DNA of 64,000 bases from Ignavibacteria bacterium. Lineage in GTDB: Bacteria; Bacteroidota; Ignavibacteria; Ignavibacteriales; SURF-24. The notes under the pieces are model-generated. The model saw only the letters and a list, made by a program, of their open reading frames with translations, searched no databases and had not been told where the DNA came from. The stretch's first letter is position 1. Every line of letters starts with the position of its first letter. Shown piece after piece: positions 1-9,230 of the stretch. The DNA lies in assembly GCA_025612245.1 (NCBI GenBank), contig JAAXKQ010000003.1, positions 259,105-323,104 on the forward strand, read 5' to 3'. Both the position numbers and the translations under genes were made by a program.

Positions 1-38
1 TTTTTGCTGCCAGGAGCATGATTCAACAACTTGGACAT
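1..38 (-). CDS. Partial CDS, N-terminus only, downstream of SLBB export gene
   Basis: An ATG at 36-38 opens a minus-strand frame that runs off the window after twelve codons (MSKLLNHAPGSK). A GGAG sits eight bases upstream of the ATG, so initiation here is plausible. It follows the Wza-like export gene by 75 bp in the same direction. In such clusters the next gene is often a Wzc-type chain-length determinant/tyrosine kinase, but twelve residues cannot establish that, so identity is left open. Confidence 0.45.
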   Translation of the reverse strand, partial: MSKLLNHAPGSK

Positions 39-113
39 TTTATATTCTCCACATCTTAAGATTAAAGGACAGAAAAATCAGTTCAGCCATATAAGTCCTT
101 TTATTTAATTGCC

Positions 114-722
114 TTACTTCCTTACAAACAGTGCAACCAGTGTAACCAGTATGCCTGCCCCCGAGACTATCATGGCAATATTTCTTGCCCCCACCCACCA
201 TTTTCTTGGCACATAAAGCCTGTCACCCGAAGTCAGGTTCAGGTCGTCTTTATTGTCACCCTCTTCAATTATCCTGGCGGCATCAACCTTAATTTCCCTG
301 TCATTGCGAATGATGTACATGTCGCCTAAATCCGCATCACTGGTTTCCCCTCCTGCCAGGGCCAGGAGGTCGGAGATTTTCTCCACACCGGTAGAATAAT
401 AGGAGCCCGGGGTTTTTACTTCTCCCAGTACGTTGATTCTATAGAGAGGGCGCACTGAAACTTCAGGCTTCCTGTATAGGGAATCGTATTTTGTGATTAT
501 TTCATTTTTCAAGCTCTCAAAACTCCTGTTTTCGGTCTTGAGCGTTCCTATAAAGGGCAGCTGCAGTAGGCGGTCCTGCTGAATAAAATAATCGCCCGAG
601 ATCTTATCGGTTATGTTAAAGAAAGCCAGCCTTACCCCGTCGCCGGGGTTAAGCGACTGTGCCCACAAGCTCTCAAGAGCGGCAAAAAAGAGAAGAATAA
701 AAACTGCCGGATATCTTTTCAT
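114..722 (-). CDS. Polysaccharide export protein (Wza-like, SLBB domain)
   Basis: The 202-residue protein has an N-terminal signal peptide ending near Ala-Gln, a Poly_export (Wza-type) domain at about residues 25-90 and one SLBB domain at about 93-170 (RINVLGEVKTPG motif). A C-terminal hydrophobic segment plus basic tail looks membrane-anchoring. The family forms the periplasmic/outer-membrane conduit for capsule or exopolysaccharide. The open frame extends to a TTG at 728, but the ATG at 722 has AGGA at proper spacing and is preferred. It lies 51 bp after the sugar-modifying genes, consistent with one polysaccharide operon. It is short compared with full Wza, as is usual for the BexD/GumB-like minimal forms. 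Confidence 0.85.
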   Translation of the reverse strand: MKRYPAVFILLFFAALESLWAQSLNPGDGVRLAFFNITDKISGDYFIQQDRLLQLPFIGTLKTENRSFESLKNEIITKYDSLYRKPEVSVRPLYRINVLGEVKTPGSYYSTGVEKISDLLALAGGETSDADLGDMYIIRNDREIKVDAARIIEEGDNKDDLNLTSGDRLYVPRKWWVGARNIAMIVSGAGILVTLVALFVRK

Positions 723-773
723 GATCAAATCCTGTTTGATAAAACCTACCTTTTAATTACTACTTTCTTAAAA

Positions 774-1286
774 TTACTTAATGATGGAAGTAATGAGCGA
801 AGAAGGTTCCGAGGGTTCGTTCCTGACTTTTATAATGCGTGCCGGAACCCCGGCAACAATTGCGTTAGGCGGAACGTCCTTTGTTACTACGGCCCCGGCC
901 CCTACGATTGCATTCTCGCCAATGGTCAGTCCGCAGAGTATTGTAGCCGAGGAGCCGATGGAGGCTCCCTTTTTTACAAACGTCTCAATTACTTTCCAGT
1001 CATTCTCAGCCTGCATGCTGCCGTCCTCGTTGGTCGAATGTGGGTACTTATCGTTAATGAAAGTGACATTGTGACCTACAAAGACGTCATCTTCTATGTG
1101 GACTCCCTCACAGATAAAAGTGTGAGTGGAAATTTTGCAGTTTCTGCCTATGGTTGCATTTTTCTGGATCTCTACAAAAGTGCCCACTTTTGTATTGTCG
1201 CCTATTGAGCAGCCGTAAAGATTCACAAAATCAAATATCTTTACGTTTTGGCCGAGCTTTACGTCTTTAATATTTTTATAGTCCAT
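774..1286 (-). CDS. Hexapeptide-repeat sugar N-acetyltransferase (WbpD/WlbB-like)
   Basis: A left-handed beta-helix acyltransferase of 170 residues. Repeated hexapeptides (for example [13 protein letters not shown] and [27 protein letters not shown]) fill most of the protein, and the C-terminal AGVPARII signature is typical of sugar O/N-acetyltransferases. The closest recognised type is the acetyl-CoA-dependent N-acetyltransferase acting on UDP-2-acetamido-3-amino-2,3-dideoxyglucuronate (WbpD/WlbB) or on dTDP-3-amino sugars (FdtC). The start overlaps the end of the upstream dehydrogenase gene by 11 bp, indicating translational coupling. With the dehydrogenase and aminotransferase upstream this completes a dehydrogenation, transamination and acetylation series; the exact nucleotide sugar is inferred, not shown. 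Confidence 0.85.
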   Translation of the reverse strand: MDYKNIKDVKLGQNVKIFDFVNLYGCSIGDNTKVGTFVEIQKNATIGRNCKISTHTFICEGVHIEDDVFVGHNVTFINDKYPHSTNEDGSMQAENDWKVIETFVKKGASIGSSATILCGLTIGENAIVGAGAVVTKDVPPNAIVAGVPARIIKVRNEPSEPSSLITSIIK

Positions 1287-2367
1287 TGCTCATAATCCTG
1301 ATTTTCTTTATGAAATCCTCTCTTTCGAATGTCTTTACCGCGGGCTTTATTATCTCTTTCTCCTCCAGCTCGATAAGGCATCCCCTGTTCTTAATGGACT
1401 TGTCCGAAGCCTCAAGTATCCTTACCACCTCCAGGCCGTCATGGCCGTTTGTAAGGGGCTGGCGTCCTTCCTTTATGGCTGAGACGAATTCCTTCACTCC
1501 CAGGGCCAGAGCTTCGGTCTGAATTACCTTCGGAGAATACATGTCGCCAATTCTGTACTGCACGAGCGCCTTGCGGATCTTTTCTTTTGAGGAAAGCATT
1601 TCAATTCCGCAGTCGTACACCTTAATTTTTTCTGAATTTTCCATGTCGTCATAGACAAGCATTTTTTTCGTGCCCACGAGTATCATCCTCCTGATCTTTA
1701 CCGGAGAGGTCCAGTTTACGTGGAAGTGAGCAAAACAGTCCTCGCTTTTGAAGTGGATTGAGATGTGGGCTATGTTTTCCTGGTCGTAGTAATTTGCAAT
1801 TCCGTTTGCCGTTACTGCAACGGGAGTTTTATCCTTTAACACATAATTCATTATTGCCAGGTCATGAGGAACAAGGTCCCAGATTACATTCACGTCGTGC
1901 TGAAAAAGCCCAAGGTTAATTCTGACGGAATCGAAATAAATGATATCCCCCAGCTCACCACTTTCAACAATCTCTTTTATCTTTTTTACCGCCCCCGCAT
2001 AAAGGAACGTATGGTCGACAAAAACCTTCAGGTCCTTTTTCCCTGCAAGTTCTATGAGGTCCCTGGCCTGCGCCGAGTTGGAAGTAAAGGGTTTTTCAAC
2101 CCAGACGTGCTTACCCGCCTCTAAAACCCTTTTGGCAAACTTGTAATGAGTATTTACAGGTGTGGCAATTGCAACTGCATCCACGTCGCTCAATAGGAGG
2201 TTATCAAAACTATCCATGAGTTCCACGTTCGGGAACCGGAGTTTTATGTAATTAAGCCTTTCCGGTTCTTTATCGCATCCGATTACTTTTTCAATTTCAT
2301 TATCCGCCTGGAAATTCCTGACCAGATTTGGCCCCCAGTATCCTAAACCAACAATTCCTACCTTCAT
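1276..2367 (-). CDS. Gfo/Idh/MocA-family nucleotide-sugar dehydrogenase (WbpB/WlbA-like)
   Basis: The 363-residue NAD(P)-dependent oxidoreductase has a Rossmann start ([17 protein letters not shown]), the family's EKP motif (VWVEKPF) near residue 92 and a catalytic-type His in [10 protein letters not shown]. In the WbpB/WlbA subgroup the enzyme oxidises C3 of a UDP-N-acetylhexosaminuronate before transamination. The frame extends to a TTG at 2388, but the ATG at 2367 is preceded by GGAGG at seven bases and fits the Rossmann fold start. It overlaps the acetyltransferase gene by 11 bp and lies downstream of a sugar transferase and a DegT aminotransferase. Substrate assignment is by context. Confidence 0.87.
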   Translation of the reverse strand: MKVGIVGLGYWGPNLVRNFQADNEIEKVIGCDKEPERLNYIKLRFPNVELMDSFDNLLLSDVDAVAIATPVNTHYKFAKRVLEAGKHVWVEKPFTSNSAQARDLIELAGKKDLKVFVDHTFLYAGAVKKIKEIVESGELGDIIYFDSVRINLGLFQHDVNVIWDLVPHDLAIMNYVLKDKTPVAVTANGIANYYDQENIAHISIHFKSEDCFAHFHVNWTSPVKIRRMILVGTKKMLVYDDMENSEKIKVYDCGIEMLSSKEKIRKALVQYRIGDMYSPKVIQTEALALGVKEFVSAIKEGRQPLTNGHDGLEVVRILEASDKSIKNRGCLIELEEKEIIKPAVKTFEREDFIKKIRIMSNGL

Positions 2368-2447
2368 ATAATTTCCTCCAAATTTCAATTGATATATACC
2401 ATTTATCTGAAAGCTTCAAAAAACAGCTTTTACCGGTATACAATAAT

Positions 2448-3587
2448 TCACCTTCCTCCTTTTGAAAGGAGCATTACAGGTATTGTCTTAAATAAAATTT
2501 TCAGATCCAGAAAGACAGACATCCTGTGCACATAGTACAGATCCAGAACTACTGAATCATCAAAGGAAACTGAACTTCTTCCCGAGACCTGCCAGACCCC
2601 CGTGCATCCTGGAAGCACTTTAACCCTTCTTTTCTGCCAGCTTTCATAGTTCTCAAATTCATAAGGCACGCAGGGGCGCGGCCCAACTAGGCTCATTTCC
2701 CCTTTAAGAACGTTGATGAGCTGCGGCAGCTCGTCAAGCGAGGTCCTTCTCAAAATTCTGCCGACTTTAGTCACCCGGCTTTCATCAACAATCTTTTTAT
2801 CCTCTCCCGTGCTTTTGTTTTTTTTCATAAATTCAAGCATCATTTTCTTTCTTTTTTCATCATCCATGCCTGTAGAAGAGTACATAGTCCTGAATTTGTA
2901 CATTTTGAAATGACTGCCGTTTTTCCCAACTCTTAGCTGCCGGAAGAAAATCTCTCCCCGGGAAGTCGTTTTTACAAGCAAGGCGATAATGATCATGAGA
3001 GGAAGGAAGGCAATGAACGCAGCTGAACCGATAATTATATCCTCTGCCCTTTTTAATGCCGTAGTAAACCTGTAGCCCACCGGCGCTGAAAGGTCGATGC
3101 AGTGATTGTCAAAATAGCTCCCGAATTTAATTTTCTCACGGATTATTTCCATTTTTCCCGAGGCTACCCTGACCCGTTTACCGGCTTTTATGCATCGTTC
3201 GACAAGACTGAATATGTGGTTCAGGTCTTCTTCATCTTCTGCAATTATAACTTCATTTATTTCGTAAGCATTCAGAATCTCTTCAAGATCTTCCGGTCTG
3301 CCGAGCGGTTTCAGGGAGCCATTCAGGCTGCCATCGCCACTTTTGCTTATGAATCCTGCAACACGCGTGCCTGACTGATGCTGCTTTAATACGTCTTCTA
3401 AAAAGTGTATTGCTGAAATTTCCCTGCCGATTATAAGCACGTTTTTTTCTTCACTGCTGCCTCCTGGCCGGCTCCGGGGGCCCGTGCTGATAAATTTCAT
3501 TAAAACCGGCGGAATGCCTATTAAAAGAAAAACAGACAACGCCACAAAAGAAATAAACAACCCTCCGATATATGCAAGAATTACCAA
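2448..3587 (-). CDS. Polyprenyl-phosphate sugar-1-phosphate transferase (initiating glycosyltransferase)
   Basis: The C-terminal half (about 175-379) is a bacterial sugar transferase domain: a membrane hairpin, KMYKFRTM, the [23 protein letters not shown] block containing the catalytic Asp-Glu pair, and [12 protein letters not shown]. The N-terminal part has only one clear membrane span followed by a Rossmann-like CoA_binding_3-type domain ([10 protein letters not shown] onward), so it is shorter than classical WbaP proteins. It would start glycan assembly on undecaprenyl phosphate at the inner membrane. The start is TTG with GAGG five bases upstream. It sits between the aminotransferase and dehydrogenase genes of the same cluster. 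Confidence 0.87.
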   Translation of the reverse strand: MVILAYIGGLFISFVALSVFLLIGIPPVLMKFISTGPRSRPGGSSEEKNVLIIGREISAIHFLEDVLKQHQSGTRVAGFISKSGDGSLNGSLKPLGRPEDLEEILNAYEINEVIIAEDEEDLNHIFSLVERCIKAGKRVRVASGKMEIIREKIKFGSYFDNHCIDLSAPVGYRFTTALKRAEDIIIGSAAFIAFLPLMIIIALLVKTTSRGEIFFRQLRVGKNGSHFKMYKFRTMYSSTGMDDEKRKKMMLEFMKKNKSTGEDKKIVDESRVTKVGRILRRTSLDELPQLINVLKGEMSLVGPRPCVPYEFENYESWQKRRVKVLPGCTGVWQVSGRSSVSFDDSVVLDLYYVHRMSVFLDLKILFKTIPVMLLSKGGR

Positions 3588-3614
3588 TTAAGCCTCTTAC
3601 CTTTTACTGACTTT

Positions 3615-4778
3615 CTACTTAATGCTTTCTTCCACAGCGCTTCTTTTACTCTGGTTTTCGGACTTAAAGAAGTTCCGGATTTTTTTTGCTACGTATTCAA
3701 TCTGCTCTTCCTTTAGTTCGGGAAACATCGGAAGAGACAGGCCGCTCCGGGCAAGTTTTTCCGCAACCGGGAAATCTCCTGCTTTGTAGCCCAGGTAAGA
3801 AAAACATTTCTGCATGTGCAGAGGAATTGGATAGTGAAGCCCGGTGGAAATTCCGCTTTCTTTCAGGTATTCTGCCAGACGGTTTCTTTCATCTTCAAGG
3901 CCTCTAGTCAGCTGAATTACATAAAGATGATAAACGTGCTTTGCGTAAGGCATTTCAGAAGGGGTTTTAATCTCCTCGATGTCATTTAGGTACTGGCTGT
4001 AAAGCCTGGCGGCATTTCTTCTTTTTTCTGTCCAGTCCTCAATGTATTTCAATTTTACTTTCAGTACTGCACCCTGAATCCCTTCCATTCTGTAATTATG
4101 GCCGAATATTTCGTGCCTATACTTTTCAGATGACCCGTGTTCGCGGATCATTCTGATAGTTGCAGCAAGCGCGTCGTTGTTTGTTGTAGCAGCGCCTGCC
4201 TCCCCGTATGCCCCGAGGTTCTTTCCCGGATAAAAGCTGAATGATGCTGCCTCAGAAAGCCCCCCGACTTTCTTTCCCTTATATTCTGCCAGGTGTGCCT
4301 GCGCACAGTCCTCGACGAGGTAAATTTTATACCTGTCGGTAATTTTCCTTATCGGGTCCAGGTCGGCTGCCTGTCCGTAAAGATGCACGGCAACAACGGC
4401 GCGTGTTTTTGGGGTAATATGCTGCTCAATTTGCGGCACGGAAATATTGGCGCTCTCAGCGTCACAGTCAACAAAAACAGGCCTTGCACCGTTAAGGACG
4501 ACTCCCCATGCAGTAGCAATAAAAGTATTTACGGGCATTATTACCTCGTCCCCTACTTTAACCCCGAGCGCCCACAAAACTGAATGGTTTCCGTCAGTGC
4601 CGGAACTCAGGCCTATGCAGTGTTTTACTTCATGTACCCGGGCAAACTGCTCCTCAAACTCCTTTACAGATTTACCCAGTACGAACGCGCTGCTTTCGAG
4701 TACCTCCTGAATTGCCGGATTGATCTCCTCCTTGATTGCTTTGTACTGACTCTTTAAGTCCTGAAATGGTACTTCCAT
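3615..4778 (-). CDS. DegT/DnrJ/EryC1/StrS PLP-dependent sugar aminotransferase (WbpE-like)
   Basis: A 387-residue aspartate-aminotransferase-fold enzyme. The PLP-binding lysine lies in SFYPGKNLGAYGEAG near residue 186, the cofactor-stacking region is VVAVHLYGQAADLD, and the EDCAQAHLAEYKGKK block is typical of the family. Such enzymes transaminate a keto sugar nucleotide using glutamate. With the neighbouring WbpB-like dehydrogenase and WbpD-like acetyltransferase it suggests a 3-acetamido sugar. One oddity is SSGTDGNHSV where most relatives have GTDAL. Start is ATG with GGAG upstream. It is the first gene of the minus-strand polysaccharide run. Confidence 0.9.
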   Translation of the reverse strand: MEVPFQDLKSQYKAIKEEINPAIQEVLESSAFVLGKSVKEFEEQFARVHEVKHCIGLSSGTDGNHSVLWALGVKVGDEVIMPVNTFIATAWGVVLNGARPVFVDCDAESANISVPQIEQHITPKTRAVVAVHLYGQAADLDPIRKITDRYKIYLVEDCAQAHLAEYKGKKVGGLSEAASFSFYPGKNLGAYGEAGAATTNNDALAATIRMIREHGSSEKYRHEIFGHNYRMEGIQGAVLKVKLKYIEDWTEKRRNAARLYSQYLNDIEEIKTPSEMPYAKHVYHLYVIQLTRGLEDERNRLAEYLKESGISTGLHYPIPLHMQKCFSYLGYKAGDFPVAEKLARSGLSLPMFPELKEEQIEYVAKKIRNFFKSENQSKRSAVEESIK

Positions 4779-4821
4779 AGTTTTTCTCCTGTTATTTAGC
4801 TTTCCTACATAGCTCCGCAGC

Positions 4822-4863
4822 AGTGAGCCACATCTGCACTCTTAGAATGTCTATAGGCTCACT
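4822..4863. repeat. Inverted repeat upstream of aminotransferase gene
   Basis: AGTGAGCC (4822-4829) and GGCTCACT (4856-4863) form a perfect 8-bp inverted repeat around a 26-base loop, between the CheW-like gene and the aminotransferase. No T-tract follows on either strand, so it is not an obvious terminator. It could be a leader structure or an operator. Function is not established. Confidence 0.3.
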
Positions 4864-4913
4864 TAAACTTCCCTGGTCCCGGAAACTGCTTATTTTATGT
4901 GTATTTAATGCCA

Positions 4914-5471
4914 CTAAACTACATCTTTCCTGCTATGATCGGCAAAGCAGGTGGATAGCTTGGCCTGTAACTCGGAAGATATTTTTATGTAATCCGGAAA
5001 CAGCCAGGCTTTATCCTCATAATGTATAATTCCTTTTATATAAGAATCCCCCTCAAGGGGTGTAAACTCAAGGCAGCTTTCCCCGTTTTTCCTGTTTACC
5101 GTAATAATTTCTATTACCTTTTCGGCACAAAGCGCAAAGATCAGGTTATCGCAGTTGATCAGGAGAATTCTTGAATCGGGTGTAGGCCTTCCAGCTGCGT
5201 ACCTGAATAAAGTAGTTGAATCTATAACGGGAAAACTGCTGCCATATTGTTTTAGGTTTTTGTTTCCCTTGTTATAAAGATTGAAGTATTTCTTCAATTC
5301 CTCCGGCTTTATAATTGCCGGGACTTCGGCAATATTGGCACACAGTTCATGATTATCCATCATGAATATAACCAGACCCTTAAGGGTATTTATAAATGCG
5401 AAGTCGTTGTTCATATTTTTAACTTTACTAATAGAGTAATGGGGCAAGATACGTGCCGATTGAGTTTTCAT
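4914..5471 (-). CDS. CheW-like domain protein
   Basis: The 185-residue soluble protein resembles a single CheW domain: a hydrophobic first strand (LVIFMMDNHELCANIAEVPAI), a central strand ending in FPVIDSTTLFRYA, the SRILLINCDNLIFALCAEKVIEII stretch matching the second CheW subdomain, and a final IIHYEDKAWLFPD strand resembling the CheW closing motif. CheW domains link chemoreceptors to CheA-type kinases, but no receptor, CheA or CheY gene is in the window. ATG at 5471 with AGAAGG seven bases upstream is preferred over an upstream TTG at 5489. It may report to the NtrC-type regulator divergently encoded across a 553-bp gap or to a distant kinase; both are inference. Confidence 0.6.
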   Translation of the reverse strand: MKTQSARILPHYSISKVKNMNNDFAFINTLKGLVIFMMDNHELCANIAEVPAIIKPEELKKYFNLYNKGNKNLKQYGSSFPVIDSTTLFRYAAGRPTPDSRILLINCDNLIFALCAEKVIEIITVNRKNGESCLEFTPLEGDSYIKGIIHYEDKAWLFPDYIKISSELQAKLSTCFADHSRKDVV

Positions 5472-6024
5472 TGAAATACCTTCTTTCAAGCAGGATTTCG
5501 AAAGGGGTAATTTCGCCCCCGAAAATTATTTTTTATGAGACGTAAAAATTTTTTACGGTAGAACCTTATACATCCCGTTAAAATGCGGGACAGATGGCCT
5601 GTAAGCTCTGCGGCATAAAAAATTTTTCAGGTATCTCCCTTTCTGCCAGAAAGAATTTTCCACTGGGACGATAATACACCTTGATTTTCTATGTGCAATG
5701 TTTAACATTAAATATTATAGCTTATTTCGGAAATTCAGGCTACAGGGGTGCAGATATAGTAAGCTGGAGGCAACAGTTAAAATTCTTTTGCGAAAAACAA
5801 TATGGCCCAATTTCATAAGTCAGTGTAGTTGTATTAAAGGTTCGTTGTATTGTAGGATTTTTAAGGATAGCGAAATATCTATCCGGCCTGTCTGCATTTT
5901 TTTCTGCTTTTTCCGGCTGTGACTGTGTGTTGGCGTGTGTGCATATCAGATTTGCATTAAGTGATAATGTTCTGAATGTATTGAGCTAATCTGCATGTGT
6001 ATGTAATTGTGGGAAAGGGAGGAA
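5472..6024. other. Intergenic region between CheW-like gene and sigma-54 regulator
   Basis: This 553-bp divergent region has no convincing gene. A 74-codon plus-strand frame at 5698 has no ribosome-binding site and low-complexity composition. Two small symmetric elements are visible: CGTAAAAA-T-TTTTTACG at 5541-5557 and a TCCCG/CGGGA hairpin with an eight-base loop at about 5573-5590. Promoters for both flanking genes should lie here, but no sigma-54 -24/-12 element with correct spacing was found. Confidence 0.5.
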
Positions 6025-7398
6025 ATGGAAACTATATTAGTCATCGAAGACAACGAAATGATGAGGGCAACACTCAGGATCTTTCTAAGTGAGCTCAACT
6101 GCAGGCTGGTATTTGCTGAAAACGGGGAAAGAGGCCTGGAACTGCTTGAGAATGAGTATCCTGACCTTGTAATTACCGATCTCATGATGCCCGGTATTAA
6201 CGGCATTGAGGTTTTAGAAAAAGTAAAAAAATTTGACAGGAACATACAAATTCTGATTGTAACTGCTTTTGAAGACTTCCAGTCCACAATTAAAGCAATG
6301 CAGATGGGGGCTTACGACTATATAAAGAAACCCCTGGAATTGGACCAGTTCATTACAACCGTAAAAAGAGCACTTGAATGCAGAGTCTTAAGCGAAAGGG
6401 TGGCAATTGCGATTTCCGAGGATTCTAACGATTTTCGCATCGATAACAGCATCATAGGCAACCATCCATCCATGCACGAGCTCTACAAGAAAGTCGGCAA
6501 GGTGTCCGTCAACAGGGTAAACATTCTTATTCAGGGTGAAAGCGGCACCGGAAAGGAACTAATTACAAAAGTAATTCATTATTCAGGCGTTACAAAAGAC
6601 AGCCCTTTTGTTGCTGTTAACTGCTCCGCCTTATCGGAATCACTGCTCGAAAGTGAACTCTTCGGCCACGTTAAAGGCGCCTTTACAGGCGCTATAAAAG
6701 ACAAGAAGGGCAAATTCGAACTCGCCGGCGACGGAACGATCTTCCTGGACGAGATCTCGGAAATCTCCCCTAACCTCCAGGTTAAACTCCTGCGCGTCCT
6801 TCAGGAAAAGGAATTTGAAAAAGTAGGCGGTGAGACTACAATTCCCATGAGAGCAAGGGTTGTGGCTGCTACGAACAAAAATCTTTCTGAACTGGTCTCT
6901 AAGGGGCTCTTTAGAAGCGACCTTTTCTACAGGCTCCAGGTCTTTACAATTGATGTTCCCCCGCTAAGGGAAAGAAAAGACGACATACCGAACCTTGTAG
7001 TGCATTTTCTCATGAAAATAAACAAAGAGCTCCATAAGAACATTAGCAAAGTACCATACAACGTTATGGAAATGCTGAGTAACTATGAATGGGTCGGCAA
7101 CGTCAGGGAACTGGAAAATACTCTCCTTCAGGCGGTGGTGCTTGCAAAAGGCGATGTTCTGGAAAAAGAATATATTCTCCTGCAGAATACCCCCCAGAGG
7201 ACGCCCTCGGAATATTACGGCAAGGCAAATTTAAGCCTGGCAGAAATTGAAAAAGAACACATAAAGCTCGTCCTGGATTCCGTGAAATGGAATAAGGAAA
7301 AGGCCTGCAGGATCTTAGGAATTACGAGACCTACATTGAATGCCAGAATCGAACAGTACGCCCTTACTTATGTATGCAACAGCCAGTATGTGGCCTGA
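6025..7398 (+). CDS. NtrC-family sigma-54-dependent response regulator
   Basis: Three domains are seen in 457 residues. The receiver domain (1-120) has acidic E8-D9, the phospho-acceptor D52 in VITDLMMPG and K104 in YIKKPL. The AAA+ sigma-54 interaction domain (about 145-375) has Walker A GESGTGKE, the GAFTGA sigma-54 contact loop and Walker B TIFLDEI. A C-terminal Fis-type helix-turn-helix (KACRILGITRPTLNARI) binds enhancers. Such proteins activate RNA polymerase-sigma-54 after phosphorylation by a histidine kinase. No kinase is adjacent. The annotated ATG lies right after GGGAGGAA; an upstream TTG at 6007 is less likely. Position beside the polysaccharide cluster and the CheW-like gene suggests, but does not prove, a role in surface or motility control. 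Confidence 0.93.
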   Translation: METILVIEDNEMMRATLRIFLSELNCRLVFAENGERGLELLENEYPDLVITDLMMPGINGIEVLEKVKKFDRNIQILIVTAFEDFQSTIKAMQMGAYDYIKKPLELDQFITTVKRALECRVLSERVAIAISEDSNDFRIDNSIIGNHPSMHELYKKVGKVSVNRVNILIQGESGTGKELITKVIHYSGVTKDSPFVAVNCSALSESLLESELFGHVKGAFTGAIKDKKGKFELAGDGTIFLDEISEISPNLQVKLLRVLQEKEFEKVGGETTIPMRARVVAATNKNLSELVSKGLFRSDLFYRLQVFTIDVPPLRERKDDIPNLVVHFLMKINKELHKNISKVPYNVMEMLSNYEWVGNVRELENTLLQAVVLAKGDVLEKEYILLQNTPQRTPSEYYGKANLSLAEIEKEHIKLVLDSVKWNKEKACRILGITRPTLNARIEQYALTYVCNSQYVA

Positions 7399-7400
7399 AA

Positions 7401-7440
7401 GAAAAAAAATGGCTGACTTAAAAATAATTAAGACAGCCAT
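7401..7440 (-). terminator. Rho-independent terminator of lipoprotein gene
   Basis: ATGGCTG-A-CTTAA (7409-7421) pairs with TTAAG-A-CAGCCAT (7428-7440), and on the minus strand the stem is followed by eight T residues (7401-7408). It ends transcripts from the lipoprotein genes at 7481-8762 and may also stop the convergent regulator transcript. Confidence 0.8.
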
Positions 7441-7480
7441 GGGAAAATAACGAGCTGAAATCCAGAATAGATACGTGATC

Positions 7481-8260
7481 TTATAGACTGAGGCTTCCTT
7501 TTGTTACCGACTTGTAATAAACGTTCTCATTTCTATTGCCCCGATTTTGTTTACCGGTTGCAACCATGGAGAAATTGTCAACTTTTGCATCAACCAGCCC
7601 AATTCCTTTTGCCAGATATATAGCGCCCGATAATGCCCTGATCACTGTAATTTTAGAATAATAATTTATGGTGTTTTCTGTCGTTACCGAGTCATAAGAA
7701 GTGACTTCAAATCTTACCACGTTGTTATAAGTCTTTCCGGAAGTTGTAACATAGCTTGCCATTGCTTCTGCGGCTTTTACCTTAATTCTTGGAATATTAA
7801 TCTTTGCTGAACTGTTCACAATCCATTCCTGCCCGATTTTGAACTCTTTGGGCAGTAAAAGTCCATTTGCCTCCTGAGGATCCGGATTAATATTCATGCC
7901 CATCAGATCGCCATTGTTGTATAAATAGCCGACTACATCAAAGCGGCCTCTTTCCTGGTTGTATCCCAAAATTGGATTAGCATTCACGTTCTTATGTGTC
8001 GTTGAGGCTCCAATCTTTGCTTCTGCATCTATTCCCGTCCAGGACTCCGAATGTGTAACGGCACCCGAAGAGTCACTTTCTGTTATCGACCCATTTATCG
8101 TCCCCTTTAAGGACTGATTTGCAGTAACTGGCATATAATCACTTGCCAGGCCTATAAATGAACTTTGATCAATGGGATTTGTAGAATCATCATTTTTGCT
8201 GCAGCTGTAGAAAACTATTGAAAAGAAAGCAACGAACAATAAAGGTTTCCACGATTTCAT
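7481..8260 (-). CDS. Hypothetical lipoprotein
   Basis: The 259-residue protein begins with a lipoprotein signal peptide (lipobox FYSC, Cys near residue 20) followed by a Ser/Asn/Asp-rich linker. The rest is predicted beta-rich with no family I recognise; several segments (GKTYNNVVRFEVTSYDS, YYSKITVIRAL, IGLVDAKVDNFS) resemble Bacteroidota lipoproteins that measure or bind at the periplasmic face. GGAGG sits five bases before the ATG. It lies 28 bp downstream of a second lipoprotein gene on the same strand and ends at a good terminator, so the two probably form a transcription unit. Function unknown. Confidence 0.75.
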   Translation of the reverse strand: MKSWKPLLFVAFFSIVFYSCSKNDDSTNPIDQSSFIGLASDYMPVTANQSLKGTINGSITESDSSGAVTHSESWTGIDAEAKIGASTTHKNVNANPILGYNQERGRFDVVGYLYNNGDLMGMNINPDPQEANGLLLPKEFKIGQEWIVNSSAKINIPRIKVKAAEAMASYVTTSGKTYNNVVRFEVTSYDSVTTENTINYYSKITVIRALSGAIYLAKGIGLVDAKVDNFSMVATGKQNRGNRNENVYYKSVTKGSLSL

Positions 8261-8288
8261 TTTACCTCCGGAAAAGTAGTTTTATAGA

Positions 8289-8762
8289 TTAATTTTTCTC
8301 CCAGGCAATCAGCCAGGTAAGTCTGTCTTTACTGACAAATTCTGTGTAAAGTATTCTTTCCTTAAAGTAGTATTTATCTTGAGAGATTTCATTGTTGTGA
8401 GAATCATAAAGGATAAGCGAGCTGTCGCTGGCAATAAACTTTCCCTTCTGAAAGTTCTTGTAAACAGCTTTAATTAACGTTTTGGATACCGGGTTTCCAA
8501 GCACCTCTTTTTCCAAAACGACGTCACGGTTTATTTCCAACGTATAAGTAAAGCTGCTGTCGCTGTTTAGTTCAAATATTGCCGTTCCGTATTTCCGCAG
8601 CGGGAACGAAGATTTCAAACGGTTGGGAGCTGTTATATCTACCACTTTTCCCCTCCATTCACCTATAAGATCATGCTTGCTCTTAAATGGAGCCGGGGAC
8701 GTACAGCCATACTGCAGTATTATTGCACTCAGACATAAAAATATGAATATACTTTTGTGCAT
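8289..8762 (-). CDS. Hypothetical lipoprotein, possibly lipocalin-like
   Basis: A 157-residue protein with a lipoprotein signal peptide (LQYGC, Cys at 20). After it, DLIGEWRGK followed by beta strands with the pattern FELNSDSSFTYTLEI and KGKFIASDSSLILYD resembles small lipocalin-like or META-like Bacteroidota proteins, but the similarity is only by pattern. First gene of a probable two-gene unit with the 259-residue lipoprotein downstream. Function unknown. Confidence 0.7.
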   Translation of the reverse strand: MHKSIFIFLCLSAIILQYGCTSPAPFKSKHDLIGEWRGKVVDITAPNRLKSSFPLRKYGTAIFELNSDSSFTYTLEINRDVVLEKEVLGNPVSKTLIKAVYKNFQKGKFIASDSSLILYDSHNNEISQDKYYFKERILYTEFVSKDRLTWLIAWEKN

Positions 8763-8962
8763 ATTGTCTCAATTTAAGCTTGAAAAACTCAGATAAGCCA
8801 AGAGCTGGAAGGTAAAAATACTTTTTCTGCTTTTAACTTTCACGGCCTGACTTTGAAAAATTAGGAACGCCCAAAAAGTTCTTCCGGTATCTAAAGTATT
8901 ACTCTTAATGCAGAAAAGGTTTGCCCCGTTTTTAAGCAAACCTTTAAATAAATCATCGGATT

Positions 8963-9041
<79 letters not shown>

Positions 9042-9230
9042 AATAAGTCAGTAATTTTCAGTGTTTAAATATAAAGATTCTTCCCCATAATTTGAAAGAA
9101 AAAAGTGTCTGATTTGAAATATTCTTTTCGCCAGGATTCCCATATTATCGGATCAGTCCCCCTGTTTTGAAGTTTTGAAGAAAAAAGAGTATATTTTGAA
9201 CATATTATTCAATAACGTGGGTAGAGAAGA

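Noticed and set aside
5698-5922. 74-codon plus-strand ORF upstream of the sigma-54 regulator
   Set aside because: No ribosome-binding site, Cys/Phe-rich random-looking protein, AT-rich intergenic DNA.
5930-5965. Possible sigma-54 promoter (TTGGCGTG then TGCAT) before the regulator
   Set aside because: The GG and GC elements are three bases too close for a -24/-12 promoter.
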